Shown here: positions 7,718-15,684 of the stretch, piece after piece
Numbering within the stretch: position 1 is the first letter of the stretch
Layout: each line of letters starts with the position of its first letter
NCBI GenBank assembly: GCA_964613045.1
Contig: CAZTFS010000041.1
Span: 1 to 18,802, forward strand
Source of the DNA: UBA1081 sp964613045
Lineage (GTDB): Bacteria > Bacillota > Clostridia > Oscillospirales > Acutalibacteraceae
Length of the DNA: 18,802 nucleotides
Direction: 5' to 3'
Notes under the pieces: model-generated
The model's database searches: none
What the model saw: only the letters and a program-made list of their open reading frames with translations
What the model was told of the DNA's origin: nothing
Position numbers and translations under genes: made by a program

Positions 7718-8209
7718 ATGAATAACACATACGAAACGATAGAACAGATAAGCAAAACATATTCTGCCCCCTACAAGAGAAAATGTATCTCCTGCCGTGC
7801 AATGATCATTGATAACGGCAAAGTTCTGTTATCCCATGAGTCAAAAACAGGATTTTACATGTCCCCCGGAGGTAGCCTTGAAGAGGGTGAATCATACGAA
7901 GAATGCTGTGTCAGAGAGCTTATGGAAGAAACAGGCTATAAAGTAAGACCGACAAGACATTTTCTGACTGTCAACGAGTATTGCTATGACACTTTGTATG
8001 TAAGCAATTATTTCATCTGCGAAATACTCGGAGAGGGCGAACGTGCCCTTACAAAAACCGAGCAGGACAAAGGCATGGTTCCGAAATGGGTGGATATCAA
8101 AAAGGCTGTTGAAATTTTCGGAGAGTACGAAAAACACACTCCCGACAAGGAAAGCCTTTATCTGAGAGAATACACCGTGCTGAACAAAATTTCAGAGCAA
8201 ATACTGTAA
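7718..8209 (+). CDS. Nudix hydrolase
   Basis: The protein has 163 residues. The complete Nudix box G-x5-E-x7-REUxEExGU spans residues 52-74 (Gly52, Glu58, Arg66-Glu67, Glu70-Glu71, Gly73), with the usual PGG just before it. The metal-binding Glu residues are intact, so a Mg-dependent pyrophosphohydrolase acting on a nucleoside diphosphate linked to another moiety is expected; the substrate is not predictable. Start: ATG at 7718 with AAAGGA about 8 nt upstream. It follows the GH95 remnant by 37 nt with no terminator between and probably shares its promoter at 6154-6182. The bidirectional terminator at 8242-8279 follows. Confidence 0.9.
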   Translation: MNNTYETIEQISKTYSAPYKRKCISCRAMIIDNGKVLLSHESKTGFYMSPGGSLEEGESYEECCVRELMEETGYKVRPTRHFLTVNEYCYDTLYVSNYFICEILGEGERALTKTEQDKGMVPKWVDIKKAVEIFGEYEKHTPDKESLYLREYTVLNKISEQIL

Positions 8210-8241
8210 ATAAAACAGACACTTTAAAAATCTGCACATAC

Positions 8242-8279
8242 AAAAAAACCACCGATGAACGGTGGTTTTCGTGTTTTTT
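8242..8279. terminator. Bidirectional intrinsic terminator between convergent genes
   Basis: A perfect 10-bp stem AAAACCACCG / CGGTGGTTTT (8245-8254 with 8260-8269) closes a 5-nt loop. On the plus strand CGTG and T6 follow; on the minus strand T7 follows directly. It serves both the Nudix gene (ends 8209) and the LRR gene converging from the right (ends 8278). Confidence 0.9.
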
Positions 8280-9510
8280 ATGCAAGGGATTGTCTTTCTG
8301 CGGAATAGTTTACTCCGATGCTCTTTTTGAACAGAAGGTAATCGTACTTGGGTCTCCAATCGTCACCTGTTTCAACATCGCCGAACGCATCTTCGGAAAC
8401 AGCAACATTGATCTCCGTCACGCCGCAAAGATTTCCGTCACTTTTGTAAACGGTATCCCAGAATGCGTGATGACCGATATGTTTCACACTTTCGGGAATG
8501 TAAACATAAGTCATGGACTGATTGTAGCTGAACGCATCAGAGCCGATGTATTCGAGTCCTTCGGGAAGCGAAACATAAACTTCACCCAATGCGTCTGCAG
8601 AAACGAAGTGAGGATCTGTCACTTCATTTTCTGTTTTGTACGAATAAATATCAGCGAGCAGAGGAATCTCAAAGAATCCCAATGTTTCGATAGATTTAAG
8701 TCCTTCAGGCAGGTATACGGTAGTCATATTTGCATAGTTGAAGCACAATTCCCCGATCGTTTCAACCGATGAAGGAACAACGTACGTAAGAACATCGTTC
8801 TTGTACTGTGCATAGTTTTCAGAATCTGCATCCGGCTCAATTCTTGCACCGTTCGCATCGTATTCTGCCCAACCGTACTTCTCTGCCAGATATGTATCGT
8901 GGTCACAGGGATAGCAGATTATCTCTGTTTTGTCCTTGTTGTAAAGGACGCCGTCAACATCACAGTAATTAGGATTGTTTTCATCGACTTCTATACGGCG
9001 AAGAGCCCAACAGGAATAAAATGCCTTGGCATCAATATAAGTAACATCAGCACCTATATATACTACCTGAAGCTTTTCATCACAGTTAAAAGCGTATTCA
9101 CGAACAGAAGTTATTTTTTTGCTTTCGTCCTTGGTGATAGTAAAATTAGCCGTTACATCGGGGTTATCCATATCATATTCAAGTGACGAAACAAAGTCAA
9201 TATCCAGCTCGGTGATATATCCTGTATTACTGAACTTTGAAAGCTCGTATGTCTCACTGCCTGTATTTTCATACTCAAAAGTATCTTTCTGAACAGTACG
9301 GACACTGAAATAACAGGAAAGAGAAACAGCAATAATTATAACTATTGCAAAAACAAATTTTTTAATATTGTAATGTTTGTATGGCTTGTTGATATGAGGA
9401 GCGGCAAGACCCTCGATCTGATATGTCCATATCTCATCTTCGGGAATGTCAAGCTTTATCTGCTCATCGGGTGTGATATTATCAATTTTATTTTTTTCTT
9501 TTTTACTCAT
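8278..9510 (-). CDS. Membrane-anchored BspA-type leucine-rich repeat protein
   Basis: The protein has 410 residues. An acidic N-terminal segment of about 45 residues is followed by a basic patch (KHYNIKK) and one transmembrane helix (about 50-69). By the positive-inside rule the N-terminus is cytoplasmic and the rest outside. Residues of about 130-385 contain LRR_5/BspA-like units, for example VTYIDAKAFYSCWALRRIEV, VETIGELCFNYANMTTVYLP and VKHIGHHAFWD, interrupted by an acidic insert near residues 225-245. Such repeats mediate binding rather than catalysis. GAGGTG lies 7 nt upstream of the ATG. It starts 10 nt after the MFS_2 transporter gene, and the two form one operon, so it may be an accessory or sensing partner of that transporter. 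That partnership is inference from gene order. Confidence 0.8.
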   Translation of the reverse strand: MSKKEKNKIDNITPDEQIKLDIPEDEIWTYQIEGLAAPHINKPYKHYNIKKFVFAIVIIIAVSLSCYFSVRTVQKDTFEYENTGSETYELSKFSNTGYITELDIDFVSSLEYDMDNPDVTANFTITKDESKKITSVREYAFNCDEKLQVVYIGADVTYIDAKAFYSCWALRRIEVDENNPNYCDVDGVLYNKDKTEIICYPCDHDTYLAEKYGWAEYDANGARIEPDADSENYAQYKNDVLTYVVPSSVETIGELCFNYANMTTVYLPEGLKSIETLGFFEIPLLADIYSYKTENEVTDPHFVSADALGEVYVSLPEGLEYIGSDAFSYNQSMTYVYIPESVKHIGHHAFWDTVYKSDGNLCGVTEINVAVSEDAFGDVETGDDWRPKYDYLLFKKSIGVNYSAERQSLA

Positions 9511-9520
9511 GCTTCACACC

Positions 9521-11287
9521 TCATCCCTTATAAACGCCTTCAACAGATTTGCCTTCTTCTTTTGCCATCTTTTCGGTGACTTCGGCTCTGCGTTTGAGGA
9601 CTTCCATAACCATGTTTTGTTTTTTACTGTCATAATCCCAGAACAGATAAGGAATCGTCATAAGGAGGAAGCCGATAACATCAACAATAAGCGGAATGGC
9701 GATAATGCTGGTACGGGAAGCATCTACAAAAAGAACATCCCAGTTGCTGTTAAAGCCGAATCTTAAAAGAAGAATGGGGATAATAAGACCTACAAAAGAT
9801 GTGATAGGACCTGTAAACCAGCCGAACACACCTGCAAAGCTTTCAAGTCGCTCACCCGAAAGATACATCTGATAGTCACCGATACGGACTTCCATATCTC
9901 TCATTGCTGTGGTGGGAACAGTCTTTGTCATTTCAAGGAAGAACAGAACAACAACACAGACGGTTCCGCAAAGAGTGAGATTTTCACCGCAGAACCAAAT
10001 AGCTGCAGCAATAATTCCGTAACCTATTGCACGGCTTAGCTGATAGAATATCATTATCTGCTTGTATGAAAACCTCTTCAGGAAGTAGGGTGACAACAGA
10101 TCGGGCGGTGTTCCCGCAAAGGAGATAAGTGCAACAATAAGGCTGTACGGCAGACCGCTTAAACGGAATGTATAGAAATACAGTATCGTTACAAAGGGCA
10201 GCATACCGTTACCCAATGAATCTATAAGTCCGACTATGGTATTGATAAGCAGATATTTATTCTTAAGAACGCCAAACATACCGTCCCAGAATTTAATCTG
10301 CACCTTCTTCTCAATGGGCGGCTGCGGAATACGTTCTTTTATCCTGCCGGCGAATACCATTGTAAGAGCTGCAAAAGTGATAAATGTTATAGGGATAACA
10401 AATCTGTAGACATTTATATCTGCCCATTCATAACGGAGCATACCGATAATGACGGGAAGAATGATCGCCATAATTGAATTAAAGATATGTGATATCTTGA
10501 TGGGATAGCTTCTGACAAGAATTCTTTCCTGCAGATTGGGGCTGATGTTTTTCGCACAGGTCTCAAGGTTGTTTGCGAAACCGAATACGTTATATGTAGC
10601 AAACAACAGGTTTGCGACCCATACTCTTGTTGCAACATCTGCAATCTCGTAAACGGGAAGCCAACCGATAAGGATAACCATTATACACTTGGGCACAACA
10701 TCACAGTAAAGAGAATACTTATATCTGCCGTATTTGGGAAGAAGCTTTTTACGCCAGAAAATATTTCTCGCACCGACCCAACCGGTATACAGGAAATGGG
10801 TACCGAACGTCTTAAAGCACGCCGTGGCACTCATACCCTCCAATCCGTTCAGATACGTTATGAATGCACTCGATTGGTTAAACAGCAACGAATAATCGAA
10901 AATAATCGTTGATATACCAAAGAGCATCATTCCTACATAAACGGCATAAAATTTCTTTTCCGTTTTTTTAGGCAAGAAGCCTAAGTTATCACACACGAAC
11001 CACCACATCAAAGCAGAAATATAACCTAAGGGCATATTCAGAATTCCGATGACGGAGAATGTGAGATAAGGTAATTTGTAATGATGCATTATCAGGTAAC
11101 ATGATGACCAAAAACCGATATATTCAAGAGTTTTTGAGCCTGCATAGTTACTGCCGACAGCAACAACAACATCTTTATACTCTTTGTAAGGGACATATTT
11201 ACCCTCAGCAGGAGTATTCCAATGAGTCTTGATTTCAGTAGCAAATGATTTGACAGTGTCAATGACTTTGCCTTTTTTCTCACTCAT
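9521..11287 (-). CDS. Large MFS_2 (GPH-type) transporter
   Basis: The protein has 588 residues from the ATG at 11287, with AGGAGG 9 nt upstream; the longer frame to 11347 begins upstream of the promoter -10 and cannot be the start. A hydrophilic N-terminus of about 40 residues is followed by about 12 hydrophobic segments. The segment GDYQMYLSGERLESFAGVF, after TAMRDMEVRI, resembles the conserved D-x-x-Y-x-x-x-x-G-x-R loop of glycoside-pentoside-hexuronide:cation symporters. It is longer than typical GPH proteins (about 450-500) because of extended termini and a charged central loop (RIKERIPQPPIEKK). It probably couples solute uptake to H+ or Na+; the solute, possibly a glycoside, is not determined. 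It has its own promoter (11319-11347) and is followed by the LRR protein gene 10 nt later. Confidence 0.8.
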   Translation of the reverse strand: MSEKKGKVIDTVKSFATEIKTHWNTPAEGKYVPYKEYKDVVVAVGSNYAGSKTLEYIGFWSSCYLIMHHYKLPYLTFSVIGILNMPLGYISALMWWFVCDNLGFLPKKTEKKFYAVYVGMMLFGISTIIFDYSLLFNQSSAFITYLNGLEGMSATACFKTFGTHFLYTGWVGARNIFWRKKLLPKYGRYKYSLYCDVVPKCIMVILIGWLPVYEIADVATRVWVANLLFATYNVFGFANNLETCAKNISPNLQERILVRSYPIKISHIFNSIMAIILPVIIGMLRYEWADINVYRFVIPITFITFAALTMVFAGRIKERIPQPPIEKKVQIKFWDGMFGVLKNKYLLINTIVGLIDSLGNGMLPFVTILYFYTFRLSGLPYSLIVALISFAGTPPDLLSPYFLKRFSYKQIMIFYQLSRAIGYGIIAAAIWFCGENLTLCGTVCVVVLFFLEMTKTVPTTAMRDMEVRIGDYQMYLSGERLESFAGVFGWFTGPITSFVGLIIPILLLRFGFNSNWDVLFVDASRTSIIAIPLIVDVIGFLLMTIPYLFWDYDSKKQNMVMEVLKRRAEVTEKMAKEEGKSVEGVYKG

Positions 11288-11318
11288 TAATACTAACCTC
11301 CTATAATTTAATACGATT

Positions 11319-11347
11319 ATTGTATCATACTGATAAAAAAATAGCAA
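11319..11347 (-). promoter_or_regulatory. Promoter of the MFS_2-LRR operon
   Basis: The -35 TTGCTA (11347-11342) and the -10 TACAAT (11324-11319) are separated by 17 nt, with TGA directly before the -10 (extended -10). It lies 31 nt upstream of the chosen start codon. Confidence 0.75.
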
Positions 11348-11482
11348 TCCATTTTTCCTTTTTTATTCATTTTTATCACAAAAACATCAAGATGTACAAA
11401 ATAACAGACTCGCAATCAGTTAATTTTTTAATTAAATCGTCATCTGAAATAAAATTTATGATATTATTATTTTTTCATGAAT

Positions 11483-11523
11483 AAAAAAAGGGATGTAAAA
11501 AAAACATAAGTTTTTTGCATCCC
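11483..11523 (-). terminator. Intrinsic terminator of the NEAT/ABC/DUF454 operon
   Basis: On the minus strand, GGGATG (11523-11518) pairs with CATCCC (11495-11490), and AAAAAAC pairs with GTTTTTT inside it with a small bulge. T7 follows (11489-11483). It lies 19 nt after the stop of the DUF454 gene. Confidence 0.85.
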
Positions 11524-11541
11524 ATTCGTATTATCCGGATT

Positions 11542-11949
11542 TTACTCCTCGTTATCTTCAATACATTTACTCTCTTGAAGAGTTTTTACGCCGAAAATGA
11601 AATAAATTATATGAAACAGCCATACACCGCCGAGTATTGCACAGGGGATATAAAGATCCTTTCTGAACATCATCACAAAACCAAAAGTCATAAGAAATGT
11701 TACAGTTATCATAATTTTAACTTTTGTTTTCCATGTCATCCCCTGACCTTTAACATAGCTTTCCAGATTGTTTTTATAAAGCTTTGTATTTATAAACCAT
11801 GTGTGAAGCTTTTCAGAGCTTTTGCCGAAACAGAATGCCGCAAGCAGAAGGAACGGAAATGCGGGAAGCATAGGAATAACTGCACCGACAGCTCCGATTC
11901 CCAAGCCTATGCACCCCAGAACTACATAAAACGCTTTTTTTATTTTCAT
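11542..11949 (-). CDS. ybaN: DUF454 (YbaN) family inner-membrane protein
   Basis: The protein has 135 residues, the usual size for DUF454. The conserved N-terminal block GLGIGAVGAVIPMLPAFPF and LLLAAFCFGKSSEKLHTW is present (about residues 15-51), followed by two more hydrophobic segments (about 78-95 and 100-120). It is an integral membrane protein of unknown biochemical function. AGGAG lies upstream of the ATG at 11949, which overlaps the YgbA-family stop as ATGA, so the two are coupled. It is the last gene of the operon before the terminator at 11483-11523. Its place with a NEAT protein and an exporter-fold ABC pair suggests a role in heme, metal or redox handling at the membrane; this is inference. 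Confidence 0.85.
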   Translation of the reverse strand: MKIKKAFYVVLGCIGLGIGAVGAVIPMLPAFPFLLLAAFCFGKSSEKLHTWFINTKLYKNNLESYVKGQGMTWKTKVKIMITVTFLMTFGFVMMFRKDLYIPCAILGGVWLFHIIYFIFGVKTLQESKCIEDNEE

Positions 11950-12284
11950 TTTTTTGTCTCCTGTCGTTTCTTTTCTTTTTTTGTTTCAATCAGATGTCTT
12001 ACAGCTGTAACCGGATGATAAAATATCATTCTCGGTCCGGAAAAACGCATAACTTCTCTGATTTTCTCTCTCATGTCTGCTTTATAACAATGGACCTTGC
12101 AATTTGAACAGAATGTTTTTGTTTCCATAAACGGACATTTATCGGAACGCATTTTTGCATACTCATTAAGTGCATTGCATTCCTTGCAAAGACTGTTTTT
12201 TGTTTTGTGTTTTTTCTTGCAATAAAGAGAGATCATCAGCTCAACAGTCTGTTTTTCTTTTTCTCTTTTACTAAGTGTGTTCAT
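11946..12284 (-). CDS. ygbA: YgbA family (nitrous oxide-stimulated promoter) Cys-rich protein
   Basis: The protein has 112 residues. It carries seven Cys (22, 33, 36, 50, 59, 62, 66), including C33-x2-C36 and C59-x2-C62-x3-C66, and the conserved C-terminal stretch FSGPRMIFYHPVTAVRHL (81-98), which identifies the YgbA_NO family. The Cys spacing would suit an Fe-S cluster or zinc site; this is inferred. In enterobacteria ygbA is under the nitric-oxide repressor NsrR, hence the family name; the molecular role is not settled. The ATG shares one base with the stop of the upstream ABC gene (TGATG) and the stop overlaps the DUF454 start (ATGA). The C-terminus is very Lys/Glu-rich. Cytoplasmic, no membrane segment. 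Confidence 0.87.
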   Translation of the reverse strand: MNTLSKREKEKQTVELMISLYCKKKHKTKNSLCKECNALNEYAKMRSDKCPFMETKTFCSNCKVHCYKADMREKIREVMRFSGPRMIFYHPVTAVRHLIETKKEKKRQETKK

Positions 12285-13942
12285 CAGCTCATTCTCCCGT
12301 GTTCAACAGAATAAACATTGTCTGCAATACGCATGGTGGATTCTCTGTGGGAAACAAGCACAACAGTTTTCCCGTTCCGTTCTTCTTTTAGAGCTTTCAG
12401 TATAACAGCTTCATTAAGACTGTCGAGATTACTTGTCGGTTCATCAAGAAGCATAAGAGGCGCATTATGAAGAAATGCCCTTGCAAGTCCGAGTCTTTGT
12501 CTTTCACCGCCCGAGAGTGTGTCTCCCAGTTCACCAACGGGTGTATCGTATCCTTGCGGTAATGTCATAATAAAATCGTGTACAGATGCTTTTTTACATG
12601 CTGTAATGATTTCTTCATCCGTTGCATCGAGCTTTGCAATAAGAAGATTGTTCCTTATACTGTCATGAAACAGATGTGTTTCCTGTGTGACAAAACTCTC
12701 AGCATCACGAAGACTTGAAGTGTTGATCTCATTTACTGATACATCTGAAATTTTAACATCGCCCTGCTGTGTTTTCCAGAATCGCATAAACAGCTTGAGA
12801 AGTGTAGATTTACCGCTTCCGCTTCTGCCCGAAATACCAATTATTGAATTTTCGGAAATTTTGAGTGAAACATCAGAAAGGATAGTCTCCGCACCGTAAG
12901 AGAAAGTAACGTTTTCTGCTTCAGCACTGCTGAAAACGATATCATTTTTATCAGTAATTTCTTCTGCAACAGGCTCTTCTTCAAGAATGTCAAGAACTCT
13001 GTTTCCTGCGGCAAAAGTATTCTGTAAAGTGCTTCCGAGATTTGCAAGTGCAACGCATGGTCCGAAAGAACTCATAAGTGCGACAGTTGATATCAGAACG
13101 ACTGAAAAATCAACTTTCCCGTTTATACACAGAACAGAAGAAACAAACAACATCGCAAGATCAAATATAAGGATCACAGTATTTGTAACAGCCATATTTC
13201 TGCCCGATGTTTTCTTCATTTTCTCTTCATCTGCTGAAAGCTCATCGGTTTTTCTGTTCATTTCTGAAAGTCTTTTTTTGCCCTCACCATACTGAATCGT
13301 TTCACTCAGACCTCTAAGGCTGTCAAGAACGAAACCGCTGAGATTTCCCGATTTTGTTCTGAATCTGATACCTGTATCACCGCTGAGTTTCGATGTGATA
13401 ACTGGAATTATAACACCGACCGTAATATAAGCAACGAGGGCAATGATAGCCAGAACAACATTATAACTGCCGATAAACAAGCACATTATAATACAAAAGA
13501 ATGTAGCGATCAGAACCGGAGATATCGTATGCGCATAAAAGACCTCAAGCAACTCAATATCTGAAGTTATAACTGAGATCAGATCACCCTTATCTCTGCC
13601 TTCAAGCTTTGCAGGACAAAGCTTTCTCAAAGCTCTGAAAACTTTATCTCTGATAAGAGCAAGAAGCTTGAACGCAATATAGTGGTTGCATGACTGTTCC
13701 GCATAACGGAGAATACCTCTGACAAGTGCAAAAATACATACCGCAGCAAAAATTACTCCAAGGGAAAAAGGAGTATCAAAATTCAGAATATCAAGCAAAG
13801 CATATCCGCCGAAAATTGTGATAAACGTTGCACATAAATGACCTATGATACCCATGAGAACGGCAATAACCATGAAACCTGCAAGAGGTTTTACAAGTCC
13901 GACAAGACGCATCATAACTATAAAACCGCTTCTTTTCTTCAT
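12284..13942 (-). CDS. CydC-like ABC transporter, fused permease and ATPase
   Basis: The protein has 552 residues from the ATG at 13942, chosen because it overlaps the stop of the partner gene as ATGA and has AAAGGACGG upstream; the longer frame to 13993 has no such support. An exporter-fold membrane domain (about 1-325, six helices) has CydC-like blocks such as EQSCNHYIAFKLLALIRDK and ISVITSDIELLEVFYAH. The ATPase domain has Walker A GRSGSGKST (372-380), signature LSGGE (476-480), Walker B LMLLDE (496-501) and switch His532. It presumably forms a heterodimer with the 580-residue protein encoded just upstream. CydDC of E. coli has been linked to thiol export and to heme binding or transport; other exporter-fold pairs such as IrtAB import siderophores, so direction is open. 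With a NEAT protein in the same operon, heme or iron transport is a reasonable guess. Confidence 0.85.
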   Translation of the reverse strand: MKKRSGFIVMMRLVGLVKPLAGFMVIAVLMGIIGHLCATFITIFGGYALLDILNFDTPFSLGVIFAAVCIFALVRGILRYAEQSCNHYIAFKLLALIRDKVFRALRKLCPAKLEGRDKGDLISVITSDIELLEVFYAHTISPVLIATFFCIIMCLFIGSYNVVLAIIALVAYITVGVIIPVITSKLSGDTGIRFRTKSGNLSGFVLDSLRGLSETIQYGEGKKRLSEMNRKTDELSADEEKMKKTSGRNMAVTNTVILIFDLAMLFVSSVLCINGKVDFSVVLISTVALMSSFGPCVALANLGSTLQNTFAAGNRVLDILEEEPVAEEITDKNDIVFSSAEAENVTFSYGAETILSDVSLKISENSIIGISGRSGSGKSTLLKLFMRFWKTQQGDVKISDVSVNEINTSSLRDAESFVTQETHLFHDSIRNNLLIAKLDATDEEIITACKKASVHDFIMTLPQGYDTPVGELGDTLSGGERQRLGLARAFLHNAPLMLLDEPTSNLDSLNEAVILKALKEERNGKTVVLVSHRESTMRIADNVYSVEHGRMS

Positions 13943-15681
13943 TGTGAAACACCGTCCTTTCCGTAGTTTTCGAGGCTTTGCTGTGCTGTCCACAACCGGT
14001 TGTATGTACCGACTGTTGCTGCAAGCTCGCTGTGCGTACCTGTCTGCACTACATTACCGCTTTCCATTACATAGATTCTGTCGGCACTTACAACATTTGC
14101 AAGACGGTGTGAGATCAATATAACTGTTTTCGTTTCTGCAAGTTTGTATATCTGATTCATAATATCGTTTTCACTGTCAACATCAATATTTGAAGTTGCT
14201 TCATCAAATATATAGACTTCACTGTCATGCAGAAGCGCTCTGGCAAGAGCCAGACGCTGACACTGACCGCCTGAAAGATTGGATGCCTTTTCATTAAGAA
14301 CGGTATCAAGTCCGTTCTCACTTTGCATAAATGCTTTAAGATTGACTTTTTCAAGAGCATCCCAAAGCTCATCGTCTGATGCATCAGATTTACCCATAAG
14401 CAGGTTATCCCTGACTGTACCTTTGAAAAGATAGCTCTGATGGCTGATATATGTGAACTTTTTCATCAGGCTCTCTTCCGAAATATCCGAAAGAGAAACT
14501 CCGCCTACGGTTATACTTCCGTTAAAGCCCTTGTTGCGGCACATAAGAATAGATGCAACAGTAGACTTTCCACATCCGCTTTCACCCACAAGAGATACAA
14601 ATTTTCCCTTAGGAAAGCTCATATCAACAGAATGTAATATCTCTCTTTCACCATCATACGAAAAACTGAGAGACTTACACTCTATCTCGCAGTTATCGGG
14701 ACATTCTTTCTTATTCTCCTGTATATTCTCGGGCAGATCAAGCAAACGGAATATTTTATCGCTTGCAGCCATTCCGTTCATTGCAATATGGAAAAAAGAA
14801 CCAAGCTGACGCATGGGAATAAAGAAATCCGCAGCAAGAAGAATTATAAGTAAAGCTCCTGCAAGAGAAACGTTACCCTTTGAGAACTGAGTTGCAGCCA
14901 TAATTACACCCAAAGCCGCACCACCGTAAGCGATAAGATCCATTATAGTAATGGAATTGAGCTGCATTGTTAACACTTTCATGGTGATGACTCTGAATTT
15001 CTCAGATTCAACATTCATTTCGTCATTTTTAAAATCATCAGATTTGTATATTTTAAGAGTCGTCAATCCCTGTAAATTTTCAAGGAAAGTATCTCCGAGA
15101 GCTGTATACTGTCCCCAGTATTTTGAAAGAAGTTTCTTTGCCCAGGTCTGAACCGCAGCAATTGAAACGGGAATCAGCGGCACACATATAAGCAAAACTA
15201 CCGCAGACGGAAAATTCACAAATGAAAGATATATAAACAGTGTGAGAGGTGCAAGCGTCGCATAAAAAAACTGAGGAAGATATGCTCCGAAATATGTTTC
15301 AAGCTGATCACAACCTTCAACCGCAACCTGCACTACTTCTGAAGTTTTCACCTGTTCGTTGTAAGAAGCTCCGAGTTTCAGAAGCTTCTGATAAATTTTC
15401 TCACGAAGAGTCTTCTTAACTGCTTTTGAAGATAAATACCCCATTTTTGATGCACTTGTTACGCAGACGAAACGCACAACAACAGCAATAACTGCAACTA
15501 TTGCCGTCGTAATAACAGACTTAAAGTCTGCAGTTTTATCATACAGTTCCCCAAAAAACTTTGAAACAGCAGTCATCATGGTGATGTTTGCTGCGAGAGA
15601 ACACCATTGGCAGGCAACATTGCCTGCTATATACTTTTTGCTTTCACTGACCGTACCGATCAGCCGTTTATCAATCATCAT
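13939..15681 (-). CDS. CydD-like ABC transporter, fused permease and ATPase
   Basis: The protein has 580 residues (or 579 if the second of two adjacent ATGs is used); AAAAGGG lies upstream, inside the end of the NEAT gene, whose stop is 3 nt away. The membrane domain (about 15-315) contains the blocks GDTFLENLQGLTTLKIYKSD and ADFFIPMRQLGSFFHIAMNG, typical of CydD-related half-transporters. The ATPase domain has Walker A GESGCGKST (366-374), signature LSGGQ (469-473), Walker B VYIFDE (489-494), D-loop SNID and switch His525, all intact. It pairs with the CydC-like protein through a 4-nt ATGA overlap. The neighbouring genes argue for heme, porphyrin, thiol or siderophore transport rather than general drug export; which one cannot be told from the sequence. 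No cydAB oxidase genes are nearby, so cytochrome bd assembly is not supported here. Confidence 0.87.
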   Translation of the reverse strand: MMIDKRLIGTVSESKKYIAGNVACQWCSLAANITMMTAVSKFFGELYDKTADFKSVITTAIVAVIAVVVRFVCVTSASKMGYLSSKAVKKTLREKIYQKLLKLGASYNEQVKTSEVVQVAVEGCDQLETYFGAYLPQFFYATLAPLTLFIYLSFVNFPSAVVLLICVPLIPVSIAAVQTWAKKLLSKYWGQYTALGDTFLENLQGLTTLKIYKSDDFKNDEMNVESEKFRVITMKVLTMQLNSITIMDLIAYGGAALGVIMAATQFSKGNVSLAGALLIILLAADFFIPMRQLGSFFHIAMNGMAASDKIFRLLDLPENIQENKKECPDNCEIECKSLSFSYDGEREILHSVDMSFPKGKFVSLVGESGCGKSTVASILMCRNKGFNGSITVGGVSLSDISEESLMKKFTYISHQSYLFKGTVRDNLLMGKSDASDDELWDALEKVNLKAFMQSENGLDTVLNEKASNLSGGQCQRLALARALLHDSEVYIFDEATSNIDVDSENDIMNQIYKLAETKTVILISHRLANVVSADRIYVMESGNVVQTGTHSELAATVGTYNRLWTAQQSLENYGKDGVSQ

Positions 15682-15684
15682 AAT

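Noticed and set aside
8290..8772. 160-codon plus-strand open frame opposite the LRR gene
   Set aside because: It is a shadow of the LRR repeats and starts right after a bidirectional terminator, with no promoter or Shine-Dalgarno.
12284..15681. Annotation as cytochrome bd assembly genes cydD and cydC
   Set aside because: The proteins are CydDC-like, but no cydA or cydB is nearby and the operon partners are NEAT, YgbA and DUF454. Giving the cyd symbols would overstate the function.
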